Positions 43,889-55,200 are shown, counted from the stretch's first letter. The stretch: DNA of 64,000 nucleotides from Pantoea coffeiphila (GCF_016909495.1 NZ_JAFBFW010000004.1:558001-622000), one strand, 5' to 3'. Notes: generated by a model not told the origin, from the letters alone. Numbers and translations: made by a program.

Positions 43889-44392
43889 ATGTCAAATTCA
43901 AAATCCCTGGACCTCGCCGACCTCAGAATACTCGAGCATCTTCAGCGCGAGGGACGCTGTTCGAACCTGGAGCTGGCTGAGGCGATAAGCCTCAGCCCCA
44001 GCCCGTGTTTAACGCGGACCAAACGGCTGGAACAGAGCGGCGTTATCACGGGCTACAGCGCTAAAATCGCCCTGGATAAGCTGGGCAGCAACGTCGTGGT
44101 GTTTTCTGAGATCACCCTCAGCAGCCACTACCCCGCTGACTTCCGAAAGTTCGAGATGGGCGCAAGCAAGTATCGGGAAATCGTGGAGTGCTACAACGTG
44201 AGTGGCGGTTACGATTATCTGCTGAAGATCATCGCGCCTAACATTGCCCTGTTTCAGGATCTGATGGATCGTTTGCTCGAGGATGAAATCGGCATTGATA
44301 AGTTCGCCAGCCGCATTGTCCTGCGCCAGCCTTATCAGCAACGTGCTGAACCATTGCTGGTGATTGCGAAGGGTAAATCGAGTTGGAAGTGA
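43889..44392 (+). CDS. Lrp/AsnC family transcriptional regulator
   Basis: 167 residues. N-terminal helix-turn-helix (about 8-60, LRILEHLQREGRCSNLELAE) and a C-terminal RAM ligand-binding domain (VSGGYDYLLKI). It follows the PLP gene by only 7 bp, so is in the same operon and likely responds to the pathway amine or amino acid. Confidence 0.93.
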   Translation: MSNSKSLDLADLRILEHLQREGRCSNLELAEAISLSPSPCLTRTKRLEQSGVITGYSAKIALDKLGSNVVVFSEITLSSHYPADFRKFEMGASKYREIVECYNVSGGYDYLLKIIAPNIALFQDLMDRLLEDEIGIDKFASRIVLRQPYQQRAEPLLVIAKGKSSWK

Positions 44393-44453
44393 GTTCGCTA
44401 CATTATCTCGCTATGCTGTAGAACGAATTCCACCGTTCAGGAGCAAAAAGCTA

Positions 44454-45020
44454 ATGGCATCACCCCGCTTATTTATTATTCACGGTTACACGGCAGGCCC
44501 GCACCACCACTGGTTTGACTGGCTAAAAGCGGAAGCGGAAGCGCTGGGAATGGCGGTTACCGTACCGGCGCTACCGGATTCACAGCATCCAGAAAATGAA
44601 GCATGGCAGGCCGCACTGGCGGAATGTGTCGGCGAGGTGGACAACCAAACCTGGTTCGTTGGCCACAGCCTGGGCTGCATTACCGCCCTGCGCTACCTGA
44701 ATCACCAGCCCGTAGGCCGGAATGCCGCTGGCGTGATAATGGTGGCTGGCTTCAGTGAAAACGTCCCACCGCTGCCTGAGCTGGATACTTTTATGTCCGC
44801 ACCGTTTGATGCCACCAGCATCATACAGCGTTTGCCGCATCGCGCCGTTATCGCCTCCCTAAACGACGATATCGTGCCGCCTGCGCTATCGCTACGCCTG
44901 AGCCAGCAGCTGAACGCACCTTTCTACGCACTACCGGACTACGGACATTTTCTCGGCCGTCACGGTATTACCGAACTCCCTTTGGTTCTACAGCTATTGC
45001 GTCAGTTTATTACTGCTTAA
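44454..45020 (+). CDS. RBBP9/YdeN family serine hydrolase
   Basis: 188 residues, small alpha/beta hydrolase. Nucleophile Ser72 in FVGHSLGCI; the acid in SLNDDIVPP; His in PDYGHFLGRHG. This matches the RBBP9/YdeN family, whose substrates are poorly defined. ATG 44454 has CAGGAG about 10 bases upstream. It lies 61 bp after the Lrp-type gene and may be read through from it. Confidence 0.88.
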   Translation: MASPRLFIIHGYTAGPHHHWFDWLKAEAEALGMAVTVPALPDSQHPENEAWQAALAECVGEVDNQTWFVGHSLGCITALRYLNHQPVGRNAAGVIMVAGFSENVPPLPELDTFMSAPFDATSIIQRLPHRAVIASLNDDIVPPALSLRLSQQLNAPFYALPDYGHFLGRHGITELPLVLQLLRQFITA

Positions 45021-45032
45021 ATTCAATTTATG

Positions 45033-45063
45033 CCGGGATAGCAAAAAATTAAGTTATCCCGGT
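45033..45063 (+). terminator. Hairpin downstream of the RBBP9-like gene
   Basis: CCGGGATA-(13-14 bases)-TATCCCGG, 14 bp after the stop; no strong T run follows. Confidence 0.4.
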
Positions 45064-45307
45064 ACAATCGAACGTAAAAAATAAAATAATAAAAAATCAA
45101 TAAAAAACATTATTTATCGCATTATCAAATAACAAATTAGGACTAAGCCTAATCAAAAAGAATTAAAGAAACAAACAACACCCCATTTATTTTTAGTTAC
45201 GATTGAACTTATAAAATTATAATATGCAGCACTTTCTGGCTTAATAAAACACGCCTTCTACAATTATCATACGCATCTTTACGTATGGCCTGACATGGAA
45301 TGGAATA

Positions 45308-46351
45308 ATGAAAAAGGTTTACTGCAGGGAAGCATTTACGCTTTGCGGTGTTTTGTTATGCATGGTACCCGCACTGACGGTGCAGGCAGCGATTCCCAAT
45401 ATGCAAAAAAAATCACCTTCTTACGATTATCACAGCGACCCGCTTGATCCCTCTGCGGCAACTATTACTCCCAAAGAGAAATCACCGGATCTCTTCGGTG
45501 AAACCACGGGGCCTTTGCCTTTTTTTGGCAAGGAAGCCAGAGAACGCGGCTACGACTTGCCAGATCCATATGGTATTGGCTATACCCATATGGATATCCA
45601 TCAGAATATTAAAGTTAAAAGTATTAATTTTTCCAACTTGAAATTTCCCGTTCCAGGAATAGGCTCTATCCCTGTCGATAATATGTTTAATATTCTCGTC
45701 GGCCACACCAGGGAAAAAAGTAAAACGGATACCGCAAGGCTGGATACCTGGTTATTTCCGTTTATGAACGTCTACGGGATTGTCGGGCATACTCGAGGGC
45801 GGTCGGTTTCCAATATTAGTGCCTGTATAACAGGAAGGGGATGCCTACCCGGGCTTAAAGACATTGATTTTACGCTGAAATTTAAAGGCACCACCTGGGG
45901 TGGCGGTACAACGCTGGCCTACGGCTATCATGACTGGTTCGGTACGATGGATTTCAACTATACCGAAACGCATTTCGACGTGCTTGACGGTAATATCTCC
46001 GCCTTTACCTTCACTCCACGTGTCGGTTATCGCTTTACCGTTCCTGGCGTCGAGCGCTTTTCCATTCCTGTCACCCATGCCAGCCTGTGGGTCGGCACCA
46101 TGTATCAGGATGTCGATCAGGACTTCAAAGGAAATATCAGCGATCTACATATGCCTGCCGGGCTGAGCACGCTGGTCAATATGGTCAACAGAGACGACCA
46201 GGGGCGTTTCCGGGTGAAGCAGCACCTTAAATCACCGTGGAATATCCTGGTCGGCGGCCAGTATGAGCTGACCCGTAACTTCAATATCACCTCGGAAGTT
46301 GGCTTTTCCAACCGCAATAGCTTTATGGTCGGCGGAGAGTTCCGCTTCTAG
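45308..46351 (+). CDS. Exported beta-barrel-like protein of unknown function
   Basis: 347 residues with a signal peptide (MKKVYC... cleaved near VQAAIP). The mature part has many aromatic, alternating strands (for example WGGGTTLAYGYHDWFGTMDF) and ends in EFRF, a terminal Phe as in outer-membrane proteins. No family recognised. First gene of a three-gene operon with an Omp85-like protein and a DUF4056 protein; 2 bp separates it from the next gene. Confidence 0.8.
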   Translation: MKKVYCREAFTLCGVLLCMVPALTVQAAIPNMQKKSPSYDYHSDPLDPSAATITPKEKSPDLFGETTGPLPFFGKEARERGYDLPDPYGIGYTHMDIHQNIKVKSINFSNLKFPVPGIGSIPVDNMFNILVGHTREKSKTDTARLDTWLFPFMNVYGIVGHTRGRSVSNISACITGRGCLPGLKDIDFTLKFKGTTWGGGTTLAYGYHDWFGTMDFNYTETHFDVLDGNISAFTFTPRVGYRFTVPGVERFSIPVTHASLWVGTMYQDVDQDFKGNISDLHMPAGLSTLVNMVNRDDQGRFRVKQHLKSPWNILVGGQYELTRNFNITSEVGFSNRNSFMVGGEFRF

Positions 46352-46353
46352 AC

Positions 46354-47490
46354 ATGGGGTTAAAGATATTGCTTCTCTGTGGCCTGATAGTTTTTTCTCA
46401 AATGGGTCAGGCCACCGTTATTCCCGACAGGCAAACCATCGATCGTTTTCTGAACACACTAGGCGCAGATCGTAAAGCCGACATGAGTAAGACGATTGAC
46501 TGGGGAGTTGTCCCCGGACCTTTCTACACGCCCGAGCTCGGTGTGGGGGTTGGCGTTGCCGCAGTGGGACTTTATCGCCCCGATGAGCATCAGCATCATA
46601 CGCCGCTCTCCTCCCTTTCTTTCACCGGATTTGCCAGCTCAACCGGGGCTTTTGGCGTGGGCTATGAAAACTACACGTTTTTAGAAAATGACAGCTGGCG
46701 TTTTTACCTGTCCGGCGACCTCAGCCGCAGACCGCTGCACTACTGGGGAGAGGGATACCGTGCAGGGCGAAAACAGCGTGGAAAGCAGTCCTACGACTCA
46801 ACAAAACTGAGCGGCGTGCCACGCATACTCTATCAGTTGGCTAACCATACCTATGCCGGTATCGGCTGGTCCTTCTCCTATGAAGGCGCTTCATCGCTAC
46901 AGCACAAAACCAACGGCAGTTTCTATCATCAGGATGAGTCACGCCATATCTTCAGCTCAGGAGCCAGCGTGCTGTTTAGCTATGACTCACGCGATTTTGT
47001 GGCGAATCCGTCGCGCGGCCAGGTGCTGAACCTGTCATGGACCCGCTACAGCCCGGCGATTGCCAGCGATAATCGTTTTGATGCTTTAGACGCGCAGTAC
47101 AACCTTTACCATGCCATAAATAGCACCAACCTGCTGGCCTGGGAGGTCTACAGTCGTTTTACCAGCGGACACGTCCCCTGGACGATGCAGTCGCTGCTGG
47201 GGGACAGCCATCATCTGCGCGGCTACTACGAAGGGCGATATCGCAATCGTAATATGCTGACCAGCCAGCTGGAATGGCGCAAAAAACTCAGCTGGCGTCA
47301 CGGCGTTGTGGCATGGCTGGGTGCCGGTAGTATGTCGGACAAACCGAGTGAGGTTCTTGACGGGCACTGGCTGCCTTCTGTCGGGGCCGGATACCGCTTT
47401 GAGTTTAAGAAAAATATGAACATCCGCCTTGATTATGGCCTTGGCCAACACAGTTCAGGTTTTTACTTCCAGGTCGGGGAGGCATTTTGA
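46354..47490 (+). CDS. Omp85/BamA-like surface antigen protein, exported
   Basis: 378 residues with signal peptide (LLLCGLIVFSQMGQATV). The mature barrel resembles the bacterial surface antigen domain at the C-terminus of BamA/TamA: RDFVANPSRGQVLNLSWTRYSP and QSLLGDSHHLRGYYEGRYRNRN (the RGY loop) are typical. It has no POTRA domains at this length. Ends in EAF, so an outer membrane location is likely. Immediately follows the first operon gene and is separated from the third by a 4-bp overlap (TTGA). Confidence 0.85.
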   Translation: MGLKILLLCGLIVFSQMGQATVIPDRQTIDRFLNTLGADRKADMSKTIDWGVVPGPFYTPELGVGVGVAAVGLYRPDEHQHHTPLSSLSFTGFASSTGAFGVGYENYTFLENDSWRFYLSGDLSRRPLHYWGEGYRAGRKQRGKQSYDSTKLSGVPRILYQLANHTYAGIGWSFSYEGASSLQHKTNGSFYHQDESRHIFSSGASVLFSYDSRDFVANPSRGQVLNLSWTRYSPAIASDNRFDALDAQYNLYHAINSTNLLAWEVYSRFTSGHVPWTMQSLLGDSHHLRGYYEGRYRNRNMLTSQLEWRKKLSWRHGVVAWLGAGSMSDKPSEVLDGHWLPSVGAGYRFEFKKNMNIRLDYGLGQHSSGFYFQVGEAF

Positions 47491-48647
47491 TCTTCCGCTT
47501 TATCGGCCTGTTACTGCTGCTGTTGCCATTCATTTCATTCGCTAACGGCCAGGCTCAGCAACCTGATGATCCGATAATCCCCGTGGCCGATCTCAGCCTT
47601 CCGGCAGGTCAGTCACCGCAGGTATGGCTGTTGACGCGACCACTGCCGCAGCCAAACGGCCTGAGGCCATGCTGTGCTTTCGGCTACAGTCTTAAAGTGA
47701 AACTTTTTGGCGTGCCGGTGCCGTGGTATCAGGTGGATAACGTGGTTGCCCCGACAGACACCGGCAAGCACCACTTCAATCCGGGTGTAATGGACATGTT
47801 GAGCACGCTGAGTGGCCTGAACAGCGAACATAACGGCCTGGTCTACACGCGGCGGGGGGGCTTCATCGATCTGGCACATCTGCGCGACAGCGCTGATAAC
47901 ACGCTATGGCTGTTCAGCCATATCTGGCCCCGGATAGGACAGGCAACAACGCTGAAACTGGGCGATGAGTTAGGTCAGCGCGAAATCCAGCTGTTTTCCT
48001 ATCCTCCACCGGCCAGTGCCACTGAGCGTTACAGACTGGCGGTATCTCTGGCAGCGCATCTGGCATTTGAACTTGCCGCATGGCACGAGGTGGCGCAGTG
48101 GTACGGATTTGAATCAGTGAAGGGATTTTCCGAAGGCGTTTCCGCTTTTTCTCCGGAAGACCTCTATTCCAATCTGCTCGGTGCCCGCGTGGCGATCGAT
48201 TTACTCAATGCGGGAGGTGGCGCATCACTGTCTCGCTATCAGCACGCCATGCGCACGATGATCCCGCAGGCGCTGGAGCAGCTTGAGGCAGAGTCTCCCG
48301 CAGGGACGCGCTTTCACTTCGATATGCTCGATCGTCTGTGGTGGAACAGCGCCTGTCGCCTGCCGGATAAATTTCTGCTGCGCTACCGTAATTATGACGT
48401 TAGCGAACGACGGCTGCCGTCACGTGCACCGGAAAGTGTTCCTCCTCTCTGGCTGACGTTGCCCGATCGCTTTAACGGCGTTGAGCTTTCCCGCTTTGGC
48501 CGCCTTGAAATACGACCCGGCCGCTCAATGGCTGGTCTGCCTGCACCGGTTTCACGCTACCTGTTTTCTGATTTTCCCGCACTGGCCGGGGAGGCAAAAA
48601 AAGCCGATTTACAGCATTTGGCCAACTTACATTACCGCTGCAACTGA
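47487..48647 (+). CDS. DUF4056 domain protein, exported
   Basis: 386 residues with a signal peptide (FRFIGLLLLLLPFISFANG). The segments PCCAFGYSL, LVYTRRGGFIDLAHLRD and AAWHEVAQWYG resemble DUF4056, a family of unknown function found in bacterial envelope operons. The HEVAQWYG piece resembles a metal-binding helix but is not a canonical HExxH. The start is TTG 47487, overlapping the upstream stop (TTGA), with GGGGAGG four to five bases upstream. Confidence 0.75.
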   Translation: MIFRFIGLLLLLLPFISFANGQAQQPDDPIIPVADLSLPAGQSPQVWLLTRPLPQPNGLRPCCAFGYSLKVKLFGVPVPWYQVDNVVAPTDTGKHHFNPGVMDMLSTLSGLNSEHNGLVYTRRGGFIDLAHLRDSADNTLWLFSHIWPRIGQATTLKLGDELGQREIQLFSYPPPASATERYRLAVSLAAHLAFELAAWHEVAQWYGFESVKGFSEGVSAFSPEDLYSNLLGARVAIDLLNAGGGASLSRYQHAMRTMIPQALEQLEAESPAGTRFHFDMLDRLWWNSACRLPDKFLLRYRNYDVSERRLPSRAPESVPPLWLTLPDRFNGVELSRFGRLEIRPGRSMAGLPAPVSRYLFSDFPALAGEAKKADLQHLANLHYRCN

Positions 48648-49060
48648 GCAAAAAACCACCTTTCACGCCGAAAAGCCATAATCAAAAGTTATATTTCATT
48701 TCAATTTTTAACCTCAGCACATCAGCCTTTTTTTCTACCGGCGATCCCCTTTTGTAAAACTCGCCGCAGGCAAACGTTTAACTGCTGATTTAATGAGCAA
48801 ATTGGCACTAAAACGTAAAGTTCCCTAATCCCACACACATTTATGTGACATTCATCACACTTTAGCTGACTTGAAATGAAACAGAATTTGACAAGTGTGA
48901 GCAATCTCTATTTCCTAATGGCCGGATAACGGCACACTGCCGCAACATTACTGATGGGGATTTTCGTCAATTGCGGCGGCACCCGTTTTGAAGGCTTTAC
49001 TAACCCAACCTGACCCTCGCGCTGGCTGCGGAGGATGGTCTCTGAGCATGTGGTAATATA
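48648..49060. other. tsx upstream region
   Basis: 413 bp with a strong CRP site (48844-48859) and a TTGACA at 48888-48893 near a second half-site (TGTGA 48896-48900). It is AT-rich, typical of the CytR/CRP-controlled tsx promoter. No gene supported. Confidence 0.5.
48844..48859 (+). promoter_or_regulatory. CRP binding site upstream of tsx
   Basis: TGTGA-CATTCA-TCACA is a perfect CRP consensus. E. coli tsx is CRP-activated and CytR-repressed; a nearby second half-site (TGTGA at 48896) supports a similar set-up. Confidence 0.85.
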
Positions 49061-49927
49061 ATGAAATATAAAATTATGATGGCTGGTGCGCTGGCAGCGT
49101 TGTCTTATACCAACGTCTCTTTTGCTGATTCGAGCAGCCCTGAATACGTTTCCGACTGGTGGCATCAGAGTGTTAACGTTGTTGGCAGCTACCACACCCG
49201 TTTCGGACCGCAGCTGAACAACGATGTTTACCTGGAATATGAAGCCTTCGCGAAAAAAGACTGGTTTGATTTCTACGGCTATATCGATGTGCCTAAATTC
49301 TTCGGCGTGGGCAACGGCAACGATAAAGGTGCCTGGGATAACGGTTCTCCATTCTTTATGGAAATTGAGCCGCGCTTCTCTATCGATAAGCTGACCGGCG
49401 TTAATCTGGGCTTTGGTCCGTTTAAAGAGTGGTATTTCGCGAACAACTATATCTACGATATGGGCGACAACCGCGCAAACCGCCAGAACACCTGGTATAT
49501 GGGTCTGGGTACCGATATCGATACGCATTCAGATGTTGGCCTGTCACTGAACGTTTACGCAAAATATCAGTGGGCGAACTACGGTGCCGCGAACGAAAAT
49601 GAGTGGGATGGCTATCGCTTCAAGGTGAAATACTTTGTGCCGATCACCAGTCTGTGGGGCGGCAACCTGAGCTATATCGGTTTCACCAACTTTGACTGGG
49701 GTTCAGATCTGGGCGACAACTCCGCGCCTGCGCGTACCAGCAACTCCATCGCCTCCAGCCATATTCTGTCACTGGGTTACGATCACTGGCACTACTCGTT
49801 CGTGGCGCGTTACTTCCACAACGGCGGCCAGTGGAACGATGGCACCGAGCTGAACTTCGGCAACGGTCCGTTCCACGTCAAATCTAACGGCTTTGGCTAC
49901 TACCTGGTTGTGGGTTACAACTTCTGA
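49061..49927 (+). CDS. tsx: Nucleoside-specific channel Tsx
   Basis: 288-residue outer-membrane channel for nucleosides and deoxynucleosides (also a phage and colicin receptor in relatives). Signal peptide [22 protein letters not shown]; mature start [20 protein letters not shown] and end YYLVVGYNF, terminal Phe, all as in Tsx. Transcription is probably CRP-dependent. Confidence 0.95.
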   Translation: MKYKIMMAGALAALSYTNVSFADSSSPEYVSDWWHQSVNVVGSYHTRFGPQLNNDVYLEYEAFAKKDWFDFYGYIDVPKFFGVGNGNDKGAWDNGSPFFMEIEPRFSIDKLTGVNLGFGPFKEWYFANNYIYDMGDNRANRQNTWYMGLGTDIDTHSDVGLSLNVYAKYQWANYGAANENEWDGYRFKVKYFVPITSLWGGNLSYIGFTNFDWGSDLGDNSAPARTSNSIASSHILSLGYDHWHYSFVARYFHNGGQWNDGTELNFGNGPFHVKSNGFGYYLVVGYNF

Positions 49928-49953
49928 TTGTGGCAAAAACGTACTGAATTCCG

Positions 49954-49979
49954 AATGCGCCTGCGGGCGCATTTTTTTT
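49954..49979 (+). terminator. Rho-independent terminator of tsx
   Basis: AATGCGCC-TGC-GGGCGCATTTTTTTT, 26 bp after the stop. Confidence 0.85.
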
Positions 49980-50006
49980 GCGTGATTTCAGCATCCGGCG
50001 GGGAAA

Positions 50007-50342
50007 TCAGTCAAACATGCGTTCCAGATAGCGCTCCAGCGCGGCGCGCGAGCTGAAGCCGTACGGAATTCCGTAGTGATCGTTTGTGTCGCCCACCAGA
50101 TACATGGGAAAGCGGACGTAATGTTCGCAGGTTTTTATATCAGATGCCGGTACCGCAATGGCCTGGCTTTTCTCTTTCAGTGTCGGATGGATAACCAGCG
50201 CCGTACGACCTAAACGCGCCTCACGATTAACATAGACGTAGTTTTCACCCCGACTGTAACCGTAGCTTTTGGCAGTGACCGTATCCATCTCAAATCCCGC
50301 CTTTTCCAGTACGCGAGCTACCTCATCAGGTCGTAAATACAT
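50007..50342 (-). CDS. ygaC: YgaC family protein (DUF2002)
   Basis: 111 residues, unknown function. [17 protein letters not shown] and [21 protein letters not shown] and [19 protein letters not shown] are identical in type to E. coli YgaC, which is under Fur control. Next to ygaM, as in E. coli. Confidence 0.93.
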   Translation of the reverse strand: MYLRPDEVARVLEKAGFEMDTVTAKSYGYSRGENYVYVNREARLGRTALVIHPTLKEKSQAIAVPASDIKTCEHYVRFPMYLVGDTNDHYGIPYGFSSRAALERYLERMFD

Positions 50343-50491
50343 GCTTTTTCCTCTGTGTCTGCAAACCCCGCAACCTTACCTCAGGCCACATAGTCAGTGC
50401 TTTCGGAATAATCCAAAACGCAGGTTTTCAGCGTTGCCGATTTTTAGCCTGTCCTATACTTAATAGTACATTTCAGAATTAGGGAGCAAAA

Positions 50492-50815
50492 ATGTTCAAT
50501 CGGACAGCGAAAAATAACGATATTGATCTGAGTGAAGATGTATCACTGCTGGCAGATACGCTTGATGACCTGCTGAAATCCTACGGCAGTAAAGCTAAGG
50601 ATGACGTGGAAGGTGCCAAAAGCCGTGCTGAAACACTGCTAAAAGAGACTCGTGCCAAACTACAGGGGCATAATCGGGTGACTCAGGCAGCGAGAGATGC
50701 AGGCGCTCAGGTTGATACTTACGTGCGTGATAAACCCTGGCACGGCGTGGGGATCGGTACCGCTCTCGGCGTGCTGATCGGCGCATTAATCACCACTAGC
50801 ACAACCCGCCGTTAG
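50492..50815 (+). CDS. ygaM: YgaM, ElaB/YqjD family inner-membrane protein (DUF883)
   Basis: 107 residues: helical N-terminal part (about 15-80) and a C-terminal transmembrane anchor with glycine zipper (GVGIGTALGVLIGALI). ElaB/YqjD-type proteins bind ribosomes and tether them to the membrane in stationary phase; YgaM's role is inferred from that family. ATG 50492 has AGGGAGC upstream. Confidence 0.92.
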   Translation: MFNRTAKNNDIDLSEDVSLLADTLDDLLKSYGSKAKDDVEGAKSRAETLLKETRAKLQGHNRVTQAARDAGAQVDTYVRDKPWHGVGIGTALGVLIGALITTSTTRR

Positions 50816-50836
50816 TACCGTTTATTTTTTGAACAA

Positions 50837-50869
50837 ATGCTCGCAGATCACAGTGCGGGCATTTTTTTT
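50837..50869 (+). terminator. Rho-independent terminator of ygaM
   Basis: ATGCTCGCA-GATCACAG-TGCGGGCAT followed by T run, 20 bp after the stop. Confidence 0.8.
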
Positions 50870-50928
50870 ATCTGCACAAAACCTTGTGGCGTAAGGCTTG
50901 TGAGCATGTTGACTAAATAAATACGCTT

Positions 50929-50944
50929 TTCCTATATCTTGTGT
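50929..50944 (+). promoter_or_regulatory. NrdR box 1 upstream of nrdHIEF
   Basis: TTCCTATATCTTGTGT is close to the NrdR consensus ACACTATATATAGTGT. The partner box starts 31 bp downstream, about three helical turns, the arrangement NrdR needs. Confidence 0.7.
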
Positions 50945-50959
50945 GGTTGCTTTTTAAGG

Positions 50960-50975
50960 CCACTATATCTAGTAT
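50960..50975 (+). promoter_or_regulatory. NrdR box 2 upstream of nrdHIEF
   Basis: CCACTATATCTAGTAT matches the NrdR consensus well. With box 1 it should mediate repression of the class Ib ribonucleotide reductase when dATP is plentiful. Confidence 0.75.
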
Positions 50976-51082
50976 TCACTTCATCAAGACCACGCAACAT
51001 GGTGTGGCAGTGGCGGCGCGAGTCGGGCAGTAATTTCCGCGCCAGATACTCAGTTAACCAGCCCGTAAGGTGAATACGAATC

Positions 51083-51325
51083 ATGCGCATTATTATTTAC
51101 ACTAAAAATAATTGTGTCCAGTGCAACGCGACAAAAAATGCGATGGATAAGAAAGGGATCGACTATCAGCTGATCAACCTCGATAGCGAACCTGCTCACG
51201 TAGAAACTCTTAAATCTCTTGGTTATCGCCAGGTCCCGGTCGTGATGGCCGAACAGGATCACTGGAGCGGCTTCCGCCCTGACAAGATTCAGGCACTGAG
51301 CCATTTGGCAGCCGTCCGGGGTTAA
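51083..51325 (+). CDS. nrdH: Glutaredoxin-like protein NrdH
   Basis: 80-residue redoxin that reduces the NrdEF ribonucleotide reductase and is itself reduced by thioredoxin reductase. Active-site CVQC (C11, C14) in [13 protein letters not shown]. First gene of nrdHIEF; nrdI begins 4 bp after its stop. Confidence 0.96.
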   Translation: MRIIIYTKNNCVQCNATKNAMDKKGIDYQLINLDSEPAHVETLKSLGYRQVPVVMAEQDHWSGFRPDKIQALSHLAAVRG

Positions 51326-51329
51326 GGCG

Positions 51330-51740
51330 ATGACTACGCTGGTATATTTTTCCAGCCAGTCGGAAAACACCCATCGATTTATCACCCGCTTAAACCTGCC
51401 GGCGCGACGCATTCCGTTAGACAGCGCTCAGCGCCTGCAGGTCGACCAGCCCTACATTCTGATAGTGCCCAGCTACGGCGGCGGCACCAGTCATGGCGCG
51501 GTACCTAAGCAGGTGATTCAATTTCTTAATTATACCAATAATCGTCAGCTTATCCGCGGTGTGATTGCCGCCGGAAACCGGAACTTCGGTGAGGCCTACT
51601 GCCTCGCTGGCGATATTATTGCGCGTAAATGTCAGGTGCCGTATCTCTATCGCTTTGAGCTAATGGGCACCGCAGACGATATCGCTAACGTTTACAAGGG
51701 AGTAACCGAATTTTGGCAGCGACAGACAGCACCCTCATAG
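51330..51740 (+). CDS. nrdI: NrdI flavodoxin-like protein
   Basis: 136-residue FMN protein that helps to assemble the Mn(III)2-tyrosyl radical cofactor of NrdF. Start [17 protein letters not shown] is the flavin-phosphate loop. Its end overlaps nrdE by 28 bp. Confidence 0.95.
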   Translation: MTTLVYFSSQSENTHRFITRLNLPARRIPLDSAQRLQVDQPYILIVPSYGGGTSHGAVPKQVIQFLNYTNNRQLIRGVIAAGNRNFGEAYCLAGDIIARKCQVPYLYRFELMGTADDIANVYKGVTEFWQRQTAPS

Positions 51741-53863
51741 AGGCCGCAGCGGCCGCACCTGATTACCACGCGCTCAATGCGATGCTGAATCTGTATGATG
51801 CCGCAGGCAACATCCAGTTCGAAAAAGATCGCGAAGCCACGCGTCAGTATTTTATTCAGCACGTGATTCCCAATAGCGTGCAGTTCTCCTCCGTGGCCGA
51901 GCGTTTGCAGTATCTGGTTGCCGAAGGCTACTACGAAGCCGATGTGCTGAACGCCTACCCGTTCGACTTCGTCTGCGCGCTGTTCCAGCAGGCCTATTCG
52001 CGCCGCTTCCGCTTCCAGACCTTCCTCGGTGCCTGGAAGTTTTACACCAGCTACACGCTGAAAACCTTCGACGGTAAGCGCTACCTTGAGGGCTTTACCG
52101 AGCGCGTGTGCATGGTGGCGCTGACCCTGGCGCAGGGTGACCAGGCGCTGGCACTGTCGCTGACCGATGAGATCCTTGCCGGACGCTTCCAGCCCGCTAC
52201 GCCAACTTTCCTGAACTGCGGCAAGCAGCAGCGCGGCGAGCTGGTCTCCTGCTTCCTGCTGCGTATTGAAGACAATATGGAGTCGATTGGCCGTGCGGTA
52301 AACTCGGCGCTCCAGCTGTCCAAGCGCGGCGGCGGCGTGGCATTCCTGCTCTCCAACCTGCGCGAGTCGGGTGCACCGATCAAGCGTATTGAAAACCAGT
52401 CATCCGGCGTTATTCCGGTAATGAAGATGCTGGAAGATGCCTTCTCCTATGCAAACCAGCTGGGCGCACGCCAGGGTGCCGGTGCCGTTTATCTGAACGC
52501 TCACCACCCGGATATCCTGCGCTTCCTCGATACCAAGCGCGAAAACGCCGATGAAAAAATCCGTATCAAAACGCTGTCGCTCGGCGTGGTGATCCCGGAT
52601 GTGACCTTCCAGCTGGCGAAAGATAATCAGCCGATGGCGCTGTTCTCGCCGTATGATGTGGAGCGTATCTACGGCCTGCCGTTTGCCGATATCAGCATCA
52701 GCGAGAAATATGACGAAATGCTGGCCGACGAGCGCATTCGTCGTACCTTTATCAATCCGCGCGAATTCTTCCAGACGCTGGCGGAAATCCAGTTTGAATC
52801 CGGCTACCCGTACATCATGTTTGAAGATACGGTCAACCGCGCTAACCCGATCCACGGCCGGATTAATATGAGCAACCTGTGCTCGGAGATCCTGCAGGTC
52901 AATACGCCAACCGAATACAACGACGATCTCAGCTATCGCCGCATCGGCAAGGATATTTCCTGCAACCTTGGCTCGCTGAATATCGCCCATGCGATGGATT
53001 CAGAAGACTTCGCGCGGACGATTGAAATCGCCGTGCGCGGCCTGACGGCGGTTTCCGATCAGAGCCACATCGGCTCGGTACCTTCCGTTGAGCAGGGTAA
53101 CGCGCTGTCGCACGCTATCGGCCTGGGGCAGATGAACCTGCACGGCTATCTGGCGCGTGAGCGCATTCAGTACGGCAGTGAAGAAGGCCTGGATTTCACC
53201 AATATCTACTTCTATACCGTCACCTATCACGCGCTGCGCACCTCGAACCTGCTGGCGCGCGAGCGCGGGACCACCTTCAGCGGCTTTAGCGATTCACGCT
53301 ATGCCAGCGGTGAGTATTTCAACCAGTATGTTGAGCAGAGCTGGCAGCCGCGCACCGCTCGCGTTGCCGCCCTGTTTGCCGATGCCGGGATCGAAATTCC
53401 AACCCAGGAGCAGTGGCAGGCGCTGAAAGCGGCGGTGATGAAGGACGGGTTGTATAACCAGAACCTGCAGGCTATCCCGCCAACCGGTTCGATCTCGTAT
53501 ATCAACCACGCAACGTCGAGCATTCACCCGATTGTGTCGCGGATTGAGATTCGTAAAGAGGGTAAAACCGGTCGCGTGTACTATCCGGCACCGTTTATGA
53601 ATAACGATAATCAGGACTACTACCGCGATGCGTACGACATCGGGCCGGAAGCGATTATCGATACCTACGCCGAAGCCACACGCCATGTCGATCAGGGCCT
53701 GTCACTGACCCTGTTCTTCCGCGATACCGCGACAACTCGCGATATTAACAAAGCGCAGATTTACGCGTGGAAGAAAGGCATCAAGACGCTCTACTACATT
53801 CGTCTTCGCCAGATGGCGCTACAGGGAACCGAAGTCGAAGGCTGCGTTTCCTGCTCGCTGTAA
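51713..53863 (+). CDS. nrdE: Class Ib ribonucleotide reductase large subunit NrdE
   Basis: 716 residues. Reduces ribonucleoside diphosphates with NrdF. Active-site Cys in NLCSEILQ and the C-terminal redox pair in GCVSCSL are present, as are [14 protein letters not shown] and SKRGGGVAF. The start looks like TTG 51713, ten bases after AAGGGAG and inside nrdI; the mature sequence from [13 protein letters not shown] matches E. coli. Confidence 0.95.
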   Translation: MAATDSTLIEAAAAAPDYHALNAMLNLYDAAGNIQFEKDREATRQYFIQHVIPNSVQFSSVAERLQYLVAEGYYEADVLNAYPFDFVCALFQQAYSRRFRFQTFLGAWKFYTSYTLKTFDGKRYLEGFTERVCMVALTLAQGDQALALSLTDEILAGRFQPATPTFLNCGKQQRGELVSCFLLRIEDNMESIGRAVNSALQLSKRGGGVAFLLSNLRESGAPIKRIENQSSGVIPVMKMLEDAFSYANQLGARQGAGAVYLNAHHPDILRFLDTKRENADEKIRIKTLSLGVVIPDVTFQLAKDNQPMALFSPYDVERIYGLPFADISISEKYDEMLADERIRRTFINPREFFQTLAEIQFESGYPYIMFEDTVNRANPIHGRINMSNLCSEILQVNTPTEYNDDLSYRRIGKDISCNLGSLNIAHAMDSEDFARTIEIAVRGLTAVSDQSHIGSVPSVEQGNALSHAIGLGQMNLHGYLARERIQYGSEEGLDFTNIYFYTVTYHALRTSNLLARERGTTFSGFSDSRYASGEYFNQYVEQSWQPRTARVAALFADAGIEIPTQEQWQALKAAVMKDGLYNQNLQAIPPTGSISYINHATSSIHPIVSRIEIRKEGKTGRVYYPAPFMNNDNQDYYRDAYDIGPEAIIDTYAEATRHVDQGLSLTLFFRDTATTRDINKAQIYAWKKGIKTLYYIRLRQMALQGTEVEGCVSCSL

Positions 53864-53874
53864 CAGCACATTAA

Positions 53875-54909
<1,035 letters not shown>

Positions 54910-54972
54910 TCGCTTCATGAGGGGATGCTCTTCGGGTCCCCACTAATAATAGTCCCCTGCGAAATTATTAAT

Positions 54973-54999
54973 AAAAATCAGCCAATCGGCTGATTTTTT
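54973..54999 (+). terminator. Rho-independent terminator of nrdHIEF
   Basis: AAAATCAGCC-AAT-CGGCTGATTTTTT, 64 bp after nrdF. Confidence 0.85.
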
Positions 55000-55200
55000 G
55001 CTTTCAATAATCACCTGCCAGGTTGCTCCGATTATCCTTATATTTACCTCAGGCGGGTTCATATTTCCGCAACACAGGGATGTTTCTTAGGTAAATATTG
55101 ATTTTTTTCACCGCAGCTCAACGCCGCGCAATCCCTTACCAGCACTGACATTCTTTGATACTGACATCTCCCCGATCATTTTCAAATGCCGCCTCAAGGG

